Source: Actinomycetes bacterium
GTDB taxonomy: Bacteria > Actinomycetota > Actinomycetes > Actinomycetales > Microbacteriaceae
Length of the DNA stretch: 64,000 bases
Direction: 5' to 3'
Assembly: GCA_023428065.1 (NCBI GenBank)
Contig: JAEYZI010000087.1
Coordinates: 1 to 64,000 of the forward strand
A program made the translations under genes and the position numbers. How positions within the stretch are numbered: the stretch's first letter is position 1; every line of letters starts with the position of its first letter. The notes beneath the pieces are model-generated. The model had not been told where the DNA came from and made no database searches. It saw only the letters and a list, made by a program, of their open reading frames with translations. Below are positions 14,865-23,151 of the stretch, piece by piece.

Positions 14865-16991
14865 TCAGGCCGCGAGCACCCCGACCCACAGCCCGTCGCG
14901 AGCGCGGGTCATCGCGACGTACAGCTCGCGGAGCTCGAGCTCGAGCCGTTCGCGCTCCGAGTCGGCGACGACGTCGGCGGGCATCCCGTCGATGAGGGCG
15001 AGCGGCGTGCGGGCGACGAGCACGTGCTTGAACTCGAGGCCCTTCGCGCGCTTGATCGTGCCGACCTTCACGGCCTTCGTCGGGCGCCCGTCGTACTTCT
15101 CGAGGTCGATCGCGGCGAGGCCCGCGGCCCTGATGGCCGCGAGCAGGTCGTTCACCTGGTGGCGGTACATCGCGAGCACCCCGATGTCGCCGAGCGCGAC
15201 GCTCGGATCCTCGAGGAGGGTGCGGATGTGGTCGACGACGGACACGTCGTGGCGCTGCTTGGATGAGAAGCGCACGACCTTGGGCTTCGCGCCGCGCCGC
15301 AGGAACTCGGCCGCATCGGCCGTGCCGCGCGCGCCGCTCTCGATGTCGACGAACGAGTTCTCGCGCACGATGCTCGACGCGAACTGCGCGATCTCGAGGG
15401 TGTTGCGGTAGTTGCGGTCCATCACCACCCCGCGGCCCGCGATGGAGATGCCGAGCTCGGCGAGCGTGTACCCGCCGGGGTAGATGGACTGCTGACCGTC
15501 GCCGATGAGGTTGAAGGCGTCGGGACCGTCGCCGACGAGGAGGTGCAGCATCCGGATCATGGCGCACGACAGGTCCTGGGCCTCGTCGATCACGACGGCG
15601 CTGTACTCGTCGAGCGGGGTGTGCCGCAGGGAGGCCTCGGCGGCGAGGATGAGGTCCTCGAAATCCCACACCCCCACGCGCCGCAGCTCGGCTGCGTAGT
15701 GCTCGTAGAGCGCCCACACCGCCGCCCGCTGGGTCATGCCGAGCTTGCGTTGGCGGCCGACGCGGGCGCAGTTCTCGTACTCGACGAGGCTCATGAGGCC
15801 CCGCCCCTTGATGACGCTCGCGATCTCCTCGCGCCAGTACCGCTCGTCGGGGTCGATCTCCCGGACAGCGGCCCCGTGCGTGCGCCAGGTGCGATCCCAC
15901 GCCGCCTTCGCCTTGTGGCCGTCGAGCGTGTAGCGCACCTTGCGCGCCGTCAGGATCTTCTTCGCGAGGGCGTGGATGCTCTCGAACTCCACCCGCTCGG
16001 AGACCTCGGGGGCGAGTCGTTCGAAGAGCGCGCTCAGCACGTCGGGCAGGGTGCGCACGTAGGTCGTGACGAGTACCTTGCCCGGGCGCGTTCGGGCGAG
16101 GTGGGCGGCTCGATGCAGCCCCACGACCGTCTTGCCCGTGCCTGCCGCTCCCCGGATGCGACACGGCCCGTTGAAGCTGCGTCGCACGACCTTCGCCTGT
16201 TCGGGGTGGAGGAACGCCATCCACGACTCGATCGGTTCGCGCGAGAGGCCCTCGAACGCGGCGGCGTTGATCTCGGCCACGCTGAGCAGTTCGACGGGCT
16301 CGGAAGAAGCCGGAGCGGGCGGCGCCGTCACGACGACGGACGCCGGCGCGCCGCCCGCCGCGTAGGGCGGGAAGTGCGTCATCACCGACACGAGCACACG
16401 CTCCACCTCGACCTGGGAGAGGCGTCGACCGCGCGAGAGGATGCGCTCGACGACAGCGCCCTCCGACATGAGCTCGACCCCCATGACGCCCGCCCGGATG
16501 TCGCGGCGGTTGGTGAAGACGGCGAGCGTGTGCACCTCGGTGGGCGCGAGACCGATCTCGGCGAGCAGATGCTCCGTAGTGACCCCGAGATCGGCGAGCC
16601 CCGCGAACCGGTCGGTCACGTCGTAGTCACCCTGGAATACCCGATGCTCGGAGCCCTGCTTCTCGACCCGCACGTCCTTCCACGTCTTCGCGTCGACGAT
16701 GAAGACGCCGGACGGGCCCACCACCACGAAGTCCACCTGGGCGCGCGAGCTTCCCGGCCAGCGCCGGTCGGGCAGCACGTGGAACCCCTGCGATTGCAGG
16801 GGCGCAAGGGTCACCTCGAGGCGGTGCTCGCTCGCTGCGGCAGCCTCGAAGTTGAACGCCATCTGCTCGTAGACATGAGCTTGACGGCGCATCTCCTCTG
16901 CGATCGCGCGGGCGTTCCTCGCCTCGCGCGCCGCGGAGTCTCCTCCCGACACGCTCTCCCCCTGCTGTTGCTGCCCCCATCCTGCGCCCAT
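14865..16991 (-). CDS. NERD-domain UvrD/Rep-type helicase
   Basis: A 708-residue protein. After a short N-terminal coiled-coil-like region (about 20-45), a NERD nuclease-related domain occupies about residues 50-170 (QVDFVVVGPSGVFIVDAKTW carries the Asp and Asp-x-Lys typical of PD-(D/E)XK folds). The superfamily-1 helicase core follows: Walker A GAAGTGKT (about 283-290), SIHALAKKIL, Walker B VVIDEAQDL (about 466-474), GDGQQSIYPGGY, then a C-terminal VGTIKRAKGLEFKHV motif V and ELYVAMTRARD motif VI. It probably acts in DNA repair or defence-related processing. The gene stands alone, in the same direction as the histidine kinase upstream of it. Confidence 0.88.
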   Translation of the reverse strand: MGAGWGQQQQGESVSGGDSAAREARNARAIAEEMRRQAHVYEQMAFNFEAAAASEHRLEVTLAPLQSQGFHVLPDRRWPGSSRAQVDFVVVGPSGVFIVDAKTWKDVRVEKQGSEHRVFQGDYDVTDRFAGLADLGVTTEHLLAEIGLAPTEVHTLAVFTNRRDIRAGVMGVELMSEGAVVERILSRGRRLSQVEVERVLVSVMTHFPPYAAGGAPASVVVTAPPAPASSEPVELLSVAEINAAAFEGLSREPIESWMAFLHPEQAKVVRRSFNGPCRIRGAAGTGKTVVGLHRAAHLARTRPGKVLVTTYVRTLPDVLSALFERLAPEVSERVEFESIHALAKKILTARKVRYTLDGHKAKAAWDRTWRTHGAAVREIDPDERYWREEIASVIKGRGLMSLVEYENCARVGRQRKLGMTQRAAVWALYEHYAAELRRVGVWDFEDLILAAEASLRHTPLDEYSAVVIDEAQDLSCAMIRMLHLLVGDGPDAFNLIGDGQQSIYPGGYTLAELGISIAGRGVVMDRNYRNTLEIAQFASSIVRENSFVDIESGARGTADAAEFLRRGAKPKVVRFSSKQRHDVSVVDHIRTLLEDPSVALGDIGVLAMYRHQVNDLLAAIRAAGLAAIDLEKYDGRPTKAVKVGTIKRAKGLEFKHVLVARTPLALIDGMPADVVADSERERLELELRELYVAMTRARDGLWVGVLAA

Positions 16992-17036
16992 CTCCTGCGC
17001 CCGGGCAGCGCCCGTTGTGGGGGCACGGCGGACCGC

Positions 17037-18140
17037 TCAGCCGCGGGGGATGACGAGCCGCACCCGGAAGCCCGCCCCCGACGGCCCCGCCTCGAGCACC
17101 GCGCCCGCGAGCTCGGCGCGCTCGCGCATCCCCGCGAGACCGAAGCCGGAGCTCGGGGCGTCGATCGGCACGCCGCCGCCCGCGTCGACGACGGTCAGCG
17201 CGACGGTGTCGCGCTCCCACGTCAGCTCGACCTCGACCGGTGCGCGGGCGGCGTGCTTGCGCACGTTGCTGAGCGCCTCCTGCGCCGTCCGGTAGATCGC
17301 GAGCTCGGCCTCGGTGGAGAGGGGGAACGGCTCACCGCGTTCGAGGTAGCTCGCCGGCGCTCCGGCGGCGAGCCGGTGCTCCTCGACGAGGCGGGGCAGC
17401 GAGCGGGGTCCCGGCAGCTCGTCGCCGCGCAGCGCGCCCACGGCGCGTCGCGCCTCCTCGAGGCCCGTGCGCGAGAGCTGGTGGGCACGCTCGACCGTCT
17501 CCCGCAGCGCCGGAGCCGTGCCGTCGGCGCCGACGAGCAGCCGCGCGGCCTCGAGGTGGATCGCGAGGCCCGAGAGCGTGTGCGCGAGCACGTCGTGCAC
17601 GTCGCGTGCGAGCCGCGCGCGCTCCGCCTGCGCCGACGCCTCGCGCTCCGCGGTGCGGCTGCTCTCGAGGTCGGCGAGCAGCGCCGCGATGCGCTCCCGT
17701 TGCTCCCGCTCGCGCAGCACGAGCCGTCCGATGAGCGCGAAGAAGAGCACCCCGGATGCCGTCGCCGCGAGGGTCCAACTCGCCCGCCCCGCCGTCACCT
17801 CGGCCGCGGCGTAGGCGGCGAGTGAGAGGGCGGCGATCGCGAATCCGGCCCGTTCGGGGCGCACGAGGGCCGCGAGCGCGCCGACCAGGAACAGCCCGAG
17901 CGGCACCTGCGACGGGTCGAGCAGGTACACCGCGACGGCGGACACGCCCGCCACAGCGAGAGCAGCGACACCGGCGGCGCGGGGCATCCCTCGGACGACG
18001 AGGAGGAGCGCCGTGGCGGCGACCGCGAACACCGCGAGAGCGACCATGATCCACGGATCGCGCAGGCCGACCTCGCTCGAGGCCGCGGCGGCCACGACGG
18101 CGACCACCATCGCGAGACCGAGGATGCGCACGGCGGACAT
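17037..18140 (-). CDS. NarL-type sensor histidine kinase
   Basis: A 367-residue membrane kinase. About five hydrophobic segments span residues 8-150 with only short loops, so it is a membrane-embedded sensor without an extracellular domain. A linker coiled coil (REREQRERIAALLADLESSR) leads to the HisKA_3 phosphoacceptor in ARLARDVHDVLAHTLSGLAI (about 178-197). The HATPase has N-box ALSNVRKHA and G-box SGFGLAGMRERAELAGA. It pairs with the divergent LuxR-type regulator at 18264. A CACAGT hexamer ends six bases before ATG 18140 (leaderless type). The dyad at 18179-18200 lies just upstream of where its -35 box would be, an activator position. Confidence 0.92.
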   Translation of the reverse strand: MSAVRILGLAMVVAVVAAAASSEVGLRDPWIMVALAVFAVAATALLLVVRGMPRAAGVAALAVAGVSAVAVYLLDPSQVPLGLFLVGALAALVRPERAGFAIAALSLAAYAAAEVTAGRASWTLAATASGVLFFALIGRLVLREREQRERIAALLADLESSRTAEREASAQAERARLARDVHDVLAHTLSGLAIHLEAARLLVGADGTAPALRETVERAHQLSRTGLEEARRAVGALRGDELPGPRSLPRLVEEHRLAAGAPASYLERGEPFPLSTEAELAIYRTAQEALSNVRKHAARAPVEVELTWERDTVALTVVDAGGGVPIDAPSSGFGLAGMRERAELAGAVLEAGPSGAGFRVRLVIPRG

Positions 18141-18178
18141 GCTGCAACTGTGGCACGTCGGGCGCCGCACCCGTGCTC

Positions 18179-18200
18179 GTCTCCACCCCAGGATGGAGAC
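18179..18200. promoter_or_regulatory. Candidate response-regulator site 1 (divergent promoter)
   Basis: GTCTCCACCCCAGGATGGAG plus AC forms an imperfect dyad between the histidine kinase and response regulator genes. The same core, CTCCACCCCAGGRTGGAG, recurs at 18930-18949 after the regulator gene. Repetition of the dyad on both sides of a LuxR-type regulator suggests it is that protein's binding site. Confidence 0.6.
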
Positions 18201-18263
18201 GCACGGCCGCTTCTCGGAGCCCCGGGGGAGGGCGGGCCCGGGCGCGCCGTGCCAGAGTGAGGC

Positions 18264-18923
18264 GTGGCCGACATCCGTGTGCTCGTCGTCGACGACCAGA
18301 AGGTGGTGCGCGAGGGACTCGCGACCCTGCTCGGGCTCGTCGGCGGGGTCGAGGTGGTCGGCGCGGCCGCCGACGGCGACGGCGCGATCGAGCTCGTGGG
18401 CGAACTCGACCCGGATGTCGTGCTGCTCGACCTGCACATGCCCGGCCGCTCCGGGGTGGAGGTCGCGGAGGAGCTCGTCCGTCGCGGCTCGCGCAGCCGC
18501 GTCGTCGTGCTCACGACCTACTCCGACGACGAGTGGGTGTTCGCGGCGCTTCGCGCCGGTGCTCGCGGGTTCCTCACGAAGGATGCCTCCGCCGACGAGA
18601 TCGTGCGCGCCCTCAGGACCGTCATGGAGGGGGAGGCGCAGCTCGATCCGAGCGTGCAACGCCGTCTGCTCGAGGCTCTCGCCCGCACCCCGGCCGAGGC
18701 TGCCGACCCCGTTCCCCCGGCGCTCGACGGGCTGACGCCGCGCGAGATGGACGTGCTGCGACTCATCGCGGCCGGTCGCTTGAACGACGAGATCGCCCGC
18801 GAGCTCTACGTCTCCGGGGCGACGGTGAAGACGCACATCAATCACCTGTTCGCGAAGACGGGGGCACGCGACCGCGCGCAGCTCGTGAGCTTCGCGTACC
18901 GCACCGGCTTCGCCCGCCCCTGA
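18264..18923 (+). CDS. NarL/LuxR-family response regulator
   Basis: A 219-residue regulator starting at GTG. The receiver domain (residues 1-120) has acidic DD at 10-11, phosphoacceptor D56 in VVLLDLHMPG, the Thr of VVLTTYSDDEW and the conserved Lys of FLTKDAS. A linker leads to a LuxR helix-turn-helix (about 150-215): LTPREMDVLRLIAAGRLNDE, then LYVSGATVKTHINHLFAK. It is the partner of the divergent kinase at 17037-18140. The repeated dyads upstream (18179-18200) and downstream (18930-18949) suggest control of its own region and of the TMEM175-CPBP operon that follows. Confidence 0.94.
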   Translation: MADIRVLVVDDQKVVREGLATLLGLVGGVEVVGAAADGDGAIELVGELDPDVVLLDLHMPGRSGVEVAEELVRRGSRSRVVVLTTYSDDEWVFAALRAGARGFLTKDASADEIVRALRTVMEGEAQLDPSVQRRLLEALARTPAEAADPVPPALDGLTPREMDVLRLIAAGRLNDEIARELYVSGATVKTHINHLFAKTGARDRAQLVSFAYRTGFARP

Positions 18924-18929
18924 TCGCGC

Positions 18930-18949
18930 GCTCCACCCCAGGGTGGAGC
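18930..18949. promoter_or_regulatory. Candidate response-regulator site 2 (before TMEM175 operon)
   Basis: GCTCCACCC-CA-GGGTGGAGC is a perfect 9-base-arm palindrome located 60 bases before the TMEM175-like gene. It shares its core with 18179-18200. Since it directly follows the regulator's stop codon, it could also act as a hairpin, but the copy in the other promoter favours an operator. Confidence 0.6.
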
Positions 18950-19008
18950 CGCGGAATCCACCCGGGCGGCGACGCCCGCACCGTCCCGCGCACGGGAGCA
19001 TCGCATCC

Positions 19009-19653
19009 GTGACCACCTGGACCCGCTACCTCGCGCGCTTCGCCCACGGCGACAGCGTCGAACGCATGACCTTCTTCTCGGATGCCGTCTTCGCGATCGC
19101 CATGACGCTGCTCATCATCGAGCTGCACGCGCCCGAGGTGCCGAGCGGGGAGCTCGCCGCTGCAATCACGGAGCTCGTGCCGGGCTACCTCACCTTCGTG
19201 CTGAGCTTCGTGGTGGTGGGCTACGTCTGGCTCTCGCACCATCGCAAGTTCGCGGCGTTCGTGCGGTACGACCGGGGCCTGCCGCGCCTCAACCTGCTCA
19301 TGCTGCTGTTCGTGGCGTCGCTCCCGCTGCCCACCGCGATCCTCGGGCTCCACGGCGACGACGTGCTCGCGGTCGTGATCTACGCCGCGACGATCTCGGC
19401 GATCGGGCTCACGATGACCGCCATGTGGCTGTACGCGTGGCACCGCGGGCTCGTCGCGCCGCGCATCGACCTCGGGGTCTTCCGTCTCGTGCTCTTGCAG
19501 TCCTTCCCGATCCCCGGCGTGTTCCTGCTGTCGATCCCCGTCGCCCTGCTGTTCGGTGCGACGGCCGCCGAGCTCACCTGGATCGCGGCCATCCCCGCGT
19601 CCGTCATCATCACGCGCGTCTACCGCGCCCGCACCGAGGAGTCCACCCGATGA
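19009..19653 (+). CDS. TMEM175-family potassium channel (DUF1211)
   Basis: A 214-residue membrane protein starting at GTG 19009, with CGGGAG ten bases upstream. The family signature RMTFFSDAVFAIAMTLLIIE (about residues 20-39) is the RxxxFSD pore helix of TMEM175 channels. Six hydrophobic segments follow, consistent with one bacterial TMEM175 repeat that assembles as a tetramer and conducts K+. It overlaps the next gene by four bases (ATGA at 19650), so channel and CPBP protease are co-translated. A dyad shared with the neighbouring two-component system lies upstream, suggesting control by that system. Confidence 0.88.
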   Translation: MTTWTRYLARFAHGDSVERMTFFSDAVFAIAMTLLIIELHAPEVPSGELAAAITELVPGYLTFVLSFVVVGYVWLSHHRKFAAFVRYDRGLPRLNLLMLLFVASLPLPTAILGLHGDDVLAVVIYAATISAIGLTMTAMWLYAWHRGLVAPRIDLGVFRLVLLQSFPIPGVFLLSIPVALLFGATAAELTWIAAIPASVIITRVYRARTEESTR

Positions 19654-20441
19654 AGCGTCACCCGCTCGCCGTCTTCTTCACGCTCGCGTTCGCCCTGCCC
19701 TGGTTCGTGTGGGGCACCGCGCTCGCCGAGCAGGCAGGCTGGATCGGCTGGCACATCCCCAGCCCGCTCGCCTTCTGGATCGGGCTGCCGATCGCGAGCT
19801 TCGGAACCGCGGTGCTCACGGGCGGCTGGCCCGCGGTGCGCGACCTGCTGCTGCGGATGGTGCGCGTGCGCGTCGGCGTGCAGTGGTACGCCGTCGCGCT
19901 CCTCGCGACGCCCGTGCTCGCGGGGCTCACCGCGCTCGTGGCGCTCGCCACGGGGGTGCCGCTCGCTCCTGAGGCGGCGTCGTGGCTCGACCTCCTCGGC
20001 GCCTTCGCCTTCAACGCGTGGATGTGGCTGCTCACCGAGGAGACCGCGTGGCGCGGTTTCGCCCTGCCCCGGATGCTGCCTCGCCTCGGTCAGGTCGGCG
20101 CCAACCTCGTGCTCGGCGCGGTCTGGGCAGTGTGGCACCTTCCGCTGTTCTTCGTCGACGGTTCATTCCAGTCGCAGCTGCCGTTCGCCGCCTTCGCGCT
20201 CTCGACGATCGCGACCTCGATGCTCATCGGCTGGGTGTTCCGCGGCGCGCGCGGCAGCGTGCTCGTCGCGGCGCTGTTCCACGCCTCGGCCGATGTGGCG
20301 ATCGGCTTCTCGGGCGTCATGTCGTCGGGCGCCGCCCTGCTGTGGGTGTTCGTCGCCCTCCAAGTGGGTGCGGCCGCGTTCGCGACGTGGCGGCTGGCCG
20401 CGGTGCGGACTCCGCAGCCCGCGGCGGTCTCGGCCGGCTGA
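19650..20441 (+). CDS. CPBP-family intramembrane glutamic endopeptidase
   Basis: A 263-residue protein with about seven or eight hydrophobic segments. The CPBP/Rce1-type motifs are visible: LLTEETAWRGFALPRML (about residues 128-144, the EExxWR signature), AVWHLPLFF (about 168-176, catalytic-site His) and LFHASADV (about 208-215). Members are intramembrane glutamate proteases, some linked to bacteriocin self-immunity or envelope stress. It is translationally coupled to the TMEM175-like channel and sits downstream of a two-component system, so a membrane-stress response is plausible. The substrate is unknown. Confidence 0.88.
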   Translation: MKRHPLAVFFTLAFALPWFVWGTALAEQAGWIGWHIPSPLAFWIGLPIASFGTAVLTGGWPAVRDLLLRMVRVRVGVQWYAVALLATPVLAGLTALVALATGVPLAPEAASWLDLLGAFAFNAWMWLLTEETAWRGFALPRMLPRLGQVGANLVLGAVWAVWHLPLFFVDGSFQSQLPFAAFALSTIATSMLIGWVFRGARGSVLVAALFHASADVAIGFSGVMSSGAALLWVFVALQVGAAAFATWRLAAVRTPQPAAVSAG

Positions 20442-20515
20442 CGGCAGCGCGCGGCCGGTCCAGCTCGCGTGGATCGGCTGTCGCGAGCGTCGCCAGCGGG
20501 TGCCAGAGTATCCAC

Positions 20516-21283
20516 GTGCCCTCCGCAGTCCTCGACGAGCACGACCGCGTGCGCGCGGCGATCCTGCAGGGTGCGCGCGACGCGGCCCTCGTGATCGCCG
20601 CCTACATCCCGTTCGGCGTCGCGATGGGGGCGACGCTCGCGACGACGGGCGTGGAGCCGTGGCTCATCATCACCTCGTCGACGGTGATCTTCGCGGGTGC
20701 GGCGCAGCTCGCCGGTATCCAGCTGCTCGGGGCGGGGGCGGGCATCGCGCTCGTCGTGCTCACGATCACCGTCATCAACGCCCGGCACCTGCTCTACAGC
20801 GCCTCGCTCGAGCCGCACCTCGCGCCGTGGCCGCGGGGTCTGCGGATGCTCGGCGCCTTCCTGCTCGCCGACCCCATCTACGCGCTCGCCATCGCGCGTT
20901 TCGAGCGCCCGGGCGGCGCGGGTGCGCGGCGCGAGCAGTACGGCTACGTCTTCACCTCGGGCTTCGTCTGCCTCGTCGGGTGGACGGCGCTCACCGCGAT
21001 CGGCGTGTTCCTCGGCGGCCTCATCCCCGAGGACGTGCCGCTTGAGCTCGCGGTGCCGCTCACCTTCCTGCTCCTCCTCCTGCCGCTCGTGAAGGATTCG
21101 GCGGGCGCGGTCGCCGCGATCGTGGGAGGCACGGCGGCGATCCTCGCGAGCGGCTTGCCGCTCGGGCTCTCGACGATCGTCGGCGCGGCGGCGGGGCTCG
21201 TCGCGGGCGGCGTCGTGCTCGCCCTCACGCGGCGCGGCGATCCCGCGACCGAGGCGACGGATGCGGAGAGCGGCCATGCTTGA
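20516..21283 (+). CDS. azlC: AzlC-family branched-chain amino acid exporter subunit
   Basis: A 255-residue membrane protein starting at GTG 20516. It has about seven hydrophobic segments. The AzlC family pattern is clear: AAYIPFGVAMGATLATTGVE, IFAGAAQLAGIQLLGAGA and the NARHLLYSASLEPHL segment (about residues 85-99). With AzlD it forms the LIV-E-type exporter for branched-chain amino acids, BrnFE in corynebacteria. The azlD start lies inside the last codons (eight-base overlap). A CAGAGT hexamer ends six bases before the start. Confidence 0.92.
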   Translation: MPSAVLDEHDRVRAAILQGARDAALVIAAYIPFGVAMGATLATTGVEPWLIITSSTVIFAGAAQLAGIQLLGAGAGIALVVLTITVINARHLLYSASLEPHLAPWPRGLRMLGAFLLADPIYALAIARFERPGGAGARREQYGYVFTSGFVCLVGWTALTAIGVFLGGLIPEDVPLELAVPLTFLLLLLPLVKDSAGAVAAIVGGTAAILASGLPLGLSTIVGAAAGLVAGGVVLALTRRGDPATEATDAESGHA

Positions 21284-21605
21284 CGCCCTCGCGATCCTGC
21301 TCGGCGCGGTCACCACCTACCTCACGCGCGTGCTCTTCCTCGTCTCGAAGAAGCTGCGGCCGCCGCGCGCCGTAGCGCGCTACCTGCCGCTCGTCGGCCC
21401 CGCGGTGCTCGGGGCCATCGCGATCCCGGGCCTCCTCGCGCCCGCGGGGGAGATCTCGCTCGCCGCGACCGTGCCCTCCGTCGTCGCGGCGCTCGCCGCG
21501 TGGGGTTCCTGGCGACTCGCCCGCAAGCAGATGATCGTCGGCCTGCTCGTGGGGCTCGCCGTATGGTGGGCGCTGTACTGGGCGGTCGCCCAGCTCGGCT
21601 GGTGA
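21276..21605 (+). CDS. azlD: AzlD-family exporter small subunit
   Basis: A 109-residue membrane protein with three to four hydrophobic segments. The AzlD pattern TTYLTRVLFLVSKKLRPPRA and YLPLVGPAVLGAIAIPGLL is intact. It partners AzlC in branched-chain amino acid export; neither subunit is thought to work alone. Its ATG lies eight bases before the azlC stop, giving obligatory translational coupling. The length is normal for the family. Confidence 0.9.
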   Translation: MLDALAILLGAVTTYLTRVLFLVSKKLRPPRAVARYLPLVGPAVLGAIAIPGLLAPAGEISLAATVPSVVAALAAWGSWRLARKQMIVGLLVGLAVWWALYWAVAQLGW

Positions 21606-21635
21606 CCGCCCAGCACAGCGTGGTCGCGCCCGACG

Positions 21636-22184
21636 TCAGGCGTGCTGTTCGGCGTGCTTCCCCTCGGCGATCTCCTCGACGACCTTCTCGCAGAACGCCG
21701 GCAGGTCGTCGGGGTTGCGGCTCGACACGAGCCCCGCGTCGACGACGACCTCCTCGTCGACCCAGTCGGCCCCCGCGTTGCGCAGATCGGTCGTGAGGCT
21801 CGGCCAGCTCGTGATCTTCCGGCCGTCGACGACGCCCGCCTCGATGAGCAGCCACGGGCCGTGGCAGATGACCCCCACGGGCTTGTGCTGATCGAAGAAG
21901 CTCTTCGCGAACGCGACGGCGTCCTCCTCCACGCGCAGGTCGTCGGCGTTCACGACGCCGCCGGGCAGCACGAGCGCGTCGAACTGCTCGGCCACGGCGT
22001 CGGCGAGCTCGCGGTCGACCTTCTGCACGTGCCCCTTCTCGCCCGTCACCTCGCCGCTCGCGGGCGAGACGAGCACGGCTGTCGCGCCGTGCTCCGTAAC
22101 GGCCTTCCACGGTTCGGTGAGCTCCGAGTCCTCGAACCCGTCGGTGACCAGGAACGCGACGGTCTTGCCGGTCAGATGCGACAT
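21636..22184 (-). CDS. DJ-1/PfpI-family protein (YhbO-like)
   Basis: A 182-residue cytosolic protein of the DJ-1/PfpI superfamily. The catalytic Glu is in DGFEDSELTEPW (about residues 15-26), the nucleophilic Cys in VGVICHGPWLL (about residue 108), and the nucleophile-elbow His follows directly. LVLPGGVVNADDLR and KITSWPSL are typical. Members act as glyoxalase III or protein deglycase-like stress enzymes; older annotations say intracellular protease. GAGGAG precedes ATG 22184. It is monocistronic and convergent with azlCD. Confidence 0.9.
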   Translation of the reverse strand: MSHLTGKTVAFLVTDGFEDSELTEPWKAVTEHGATAVLVSPASGEVTGEKGHVQKVDRELADAVAEQFDALVLPGGVVNADDLRVEEDAVAFAKSFFDQHKPVGVICHGPWLLIEAGVVDGRKITSWPSLTTDLRNAGADWVDEEVVVDAGLVSSRNPDDLPAFCEKVVEEIAEGKHAEQHA

Positions 22185-22272
22185 GATGCTCTCCTCTTTC
22201 CTTCGTCGGTGCTGCCACGCTAAGCACGCATCCGACGAGGGTCAGGGGGGTTGCCGCCTGCGGAGCGGTGCG

Positions 22273-23148
22273 CTACCCGTCGAGGCGGGAGCGCCGCTCG
22301 ACCGCGCGGTCCATGGCCTCTTCGGCGTCGTCGAGAGCGCGCGCGATGCGGCGCGTGTCGCGTGCGAGCGCACGCACCTCCGCGGCGGCGTCGTCGTGTC
22401 GGCGGCGTGCGGCGGCGAGGGCGGTCTCGAGTCGCCGCACCTCCTCGGCGGCGGCGTCGCGATCCGCGAGGGCCTCGCGCGCGCGATCCTCGTGCTCGGC
22501 GTGCGCGCGCTGTGCCGCGTCGAGCCGTTCCCGTGCCTCCTCGACGGCGGCGTCGGCCTCCCCCCGGGCGCGCGCGAGCTCGGCATCCGGGTCCTTCACG
22601 ACGCGGAGCTTCGGGCGCGGTGCGGGCGCCGGGGCGTCGACGTCGAGGGCGAGGGCACCGGAGAGGTCGACGGGATCGAAGCCCGCCGGCTCGAGGGCGC
22701 GCACGAGCAGGCCCGAGCGCACGGCGTCGGCGGCCGCGGCGTCGCCCATCGCCGCCTGCAGCGTCTCCGACACGCCGTCGAGCACGGCGCGGCTCGCGCT
22801 CACCCCCTGCTCCGCGGCGAGCGCGGCGGCTGCGTCGGCCGCGTCGCGGAGTGCCTCCCGGCGCTGGTCGGCGAGCCGCGCGAGGGCGGCGCGGTCGGCC
22901 GTCTCGAGCGCCACCCGCATGGCGTCGCCGAGGGCCACGAGCCGCTCGAGCCGTCCGGGTTCGTCGTCCACGAGCGCCGTCACGAGCCACGCGGCGGGCG
23001 ATGCGCGCCGCAGCTCGCCGACCTCGTCCGAGAGCGCCCGATCGGATGCGCGCAGCTCCGCGCGCCGCGCGTTGCGGGCGGCGACGAACCCGGCGGGCGG
23101 GAGCCGGTACAGCTCCCGCGCCTCGTCCGCGAGCGTCGACGCCGCCAC
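22273..23148 (-). CDS. Coiled-coil protein of unknown function, coupled to NYN gene
   Basis: A 291-residue Ala/Arg/Glu-rich protein starting at GTG 23148, three bases after the stop of the NYN-domain gene. Residues 1-60 are relatively ordered (LYRLPPAGFVAARNARRAEL is the only distinctive block). About 195-285 forms a long heptad coiled coil (EEARERLDAAQRAHAEHEDR and onwards). A Pro-rich linker with PAPAPRPKLRVVKD separates the two halves. No enzymatic motif, signal peptide or membrane segment is seen. Tight coupling to an RNase-like gene suggests a structural or RNA-binding partner (inference). Confidence 0.7.
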   Translation of the reverse strand: MAASTLADEARELYRLPPAGFVAARNARRAELRASDRALSDEVGELRRASPAAWLVTALVDDEPGRLERLVALGDAMRVALETADRAALARLADQRREALRDAADAAAALAAEQGVSASRAVLDGVSETLQAAMGDAAAADAVRSGLLVRALEPAGFDPVDLSGALALDVDAPAPAPRPKLRVVKDPDAELARARGEADAAVEEARERLDAAQRAHAEHEDRAREALADRDAAAEEVRRLETALAAARRRHDDAAAEVRALARDTRRIARALDDAEEAMDRAVERRSRLDG

Positions 23149-23151
23149 GAC

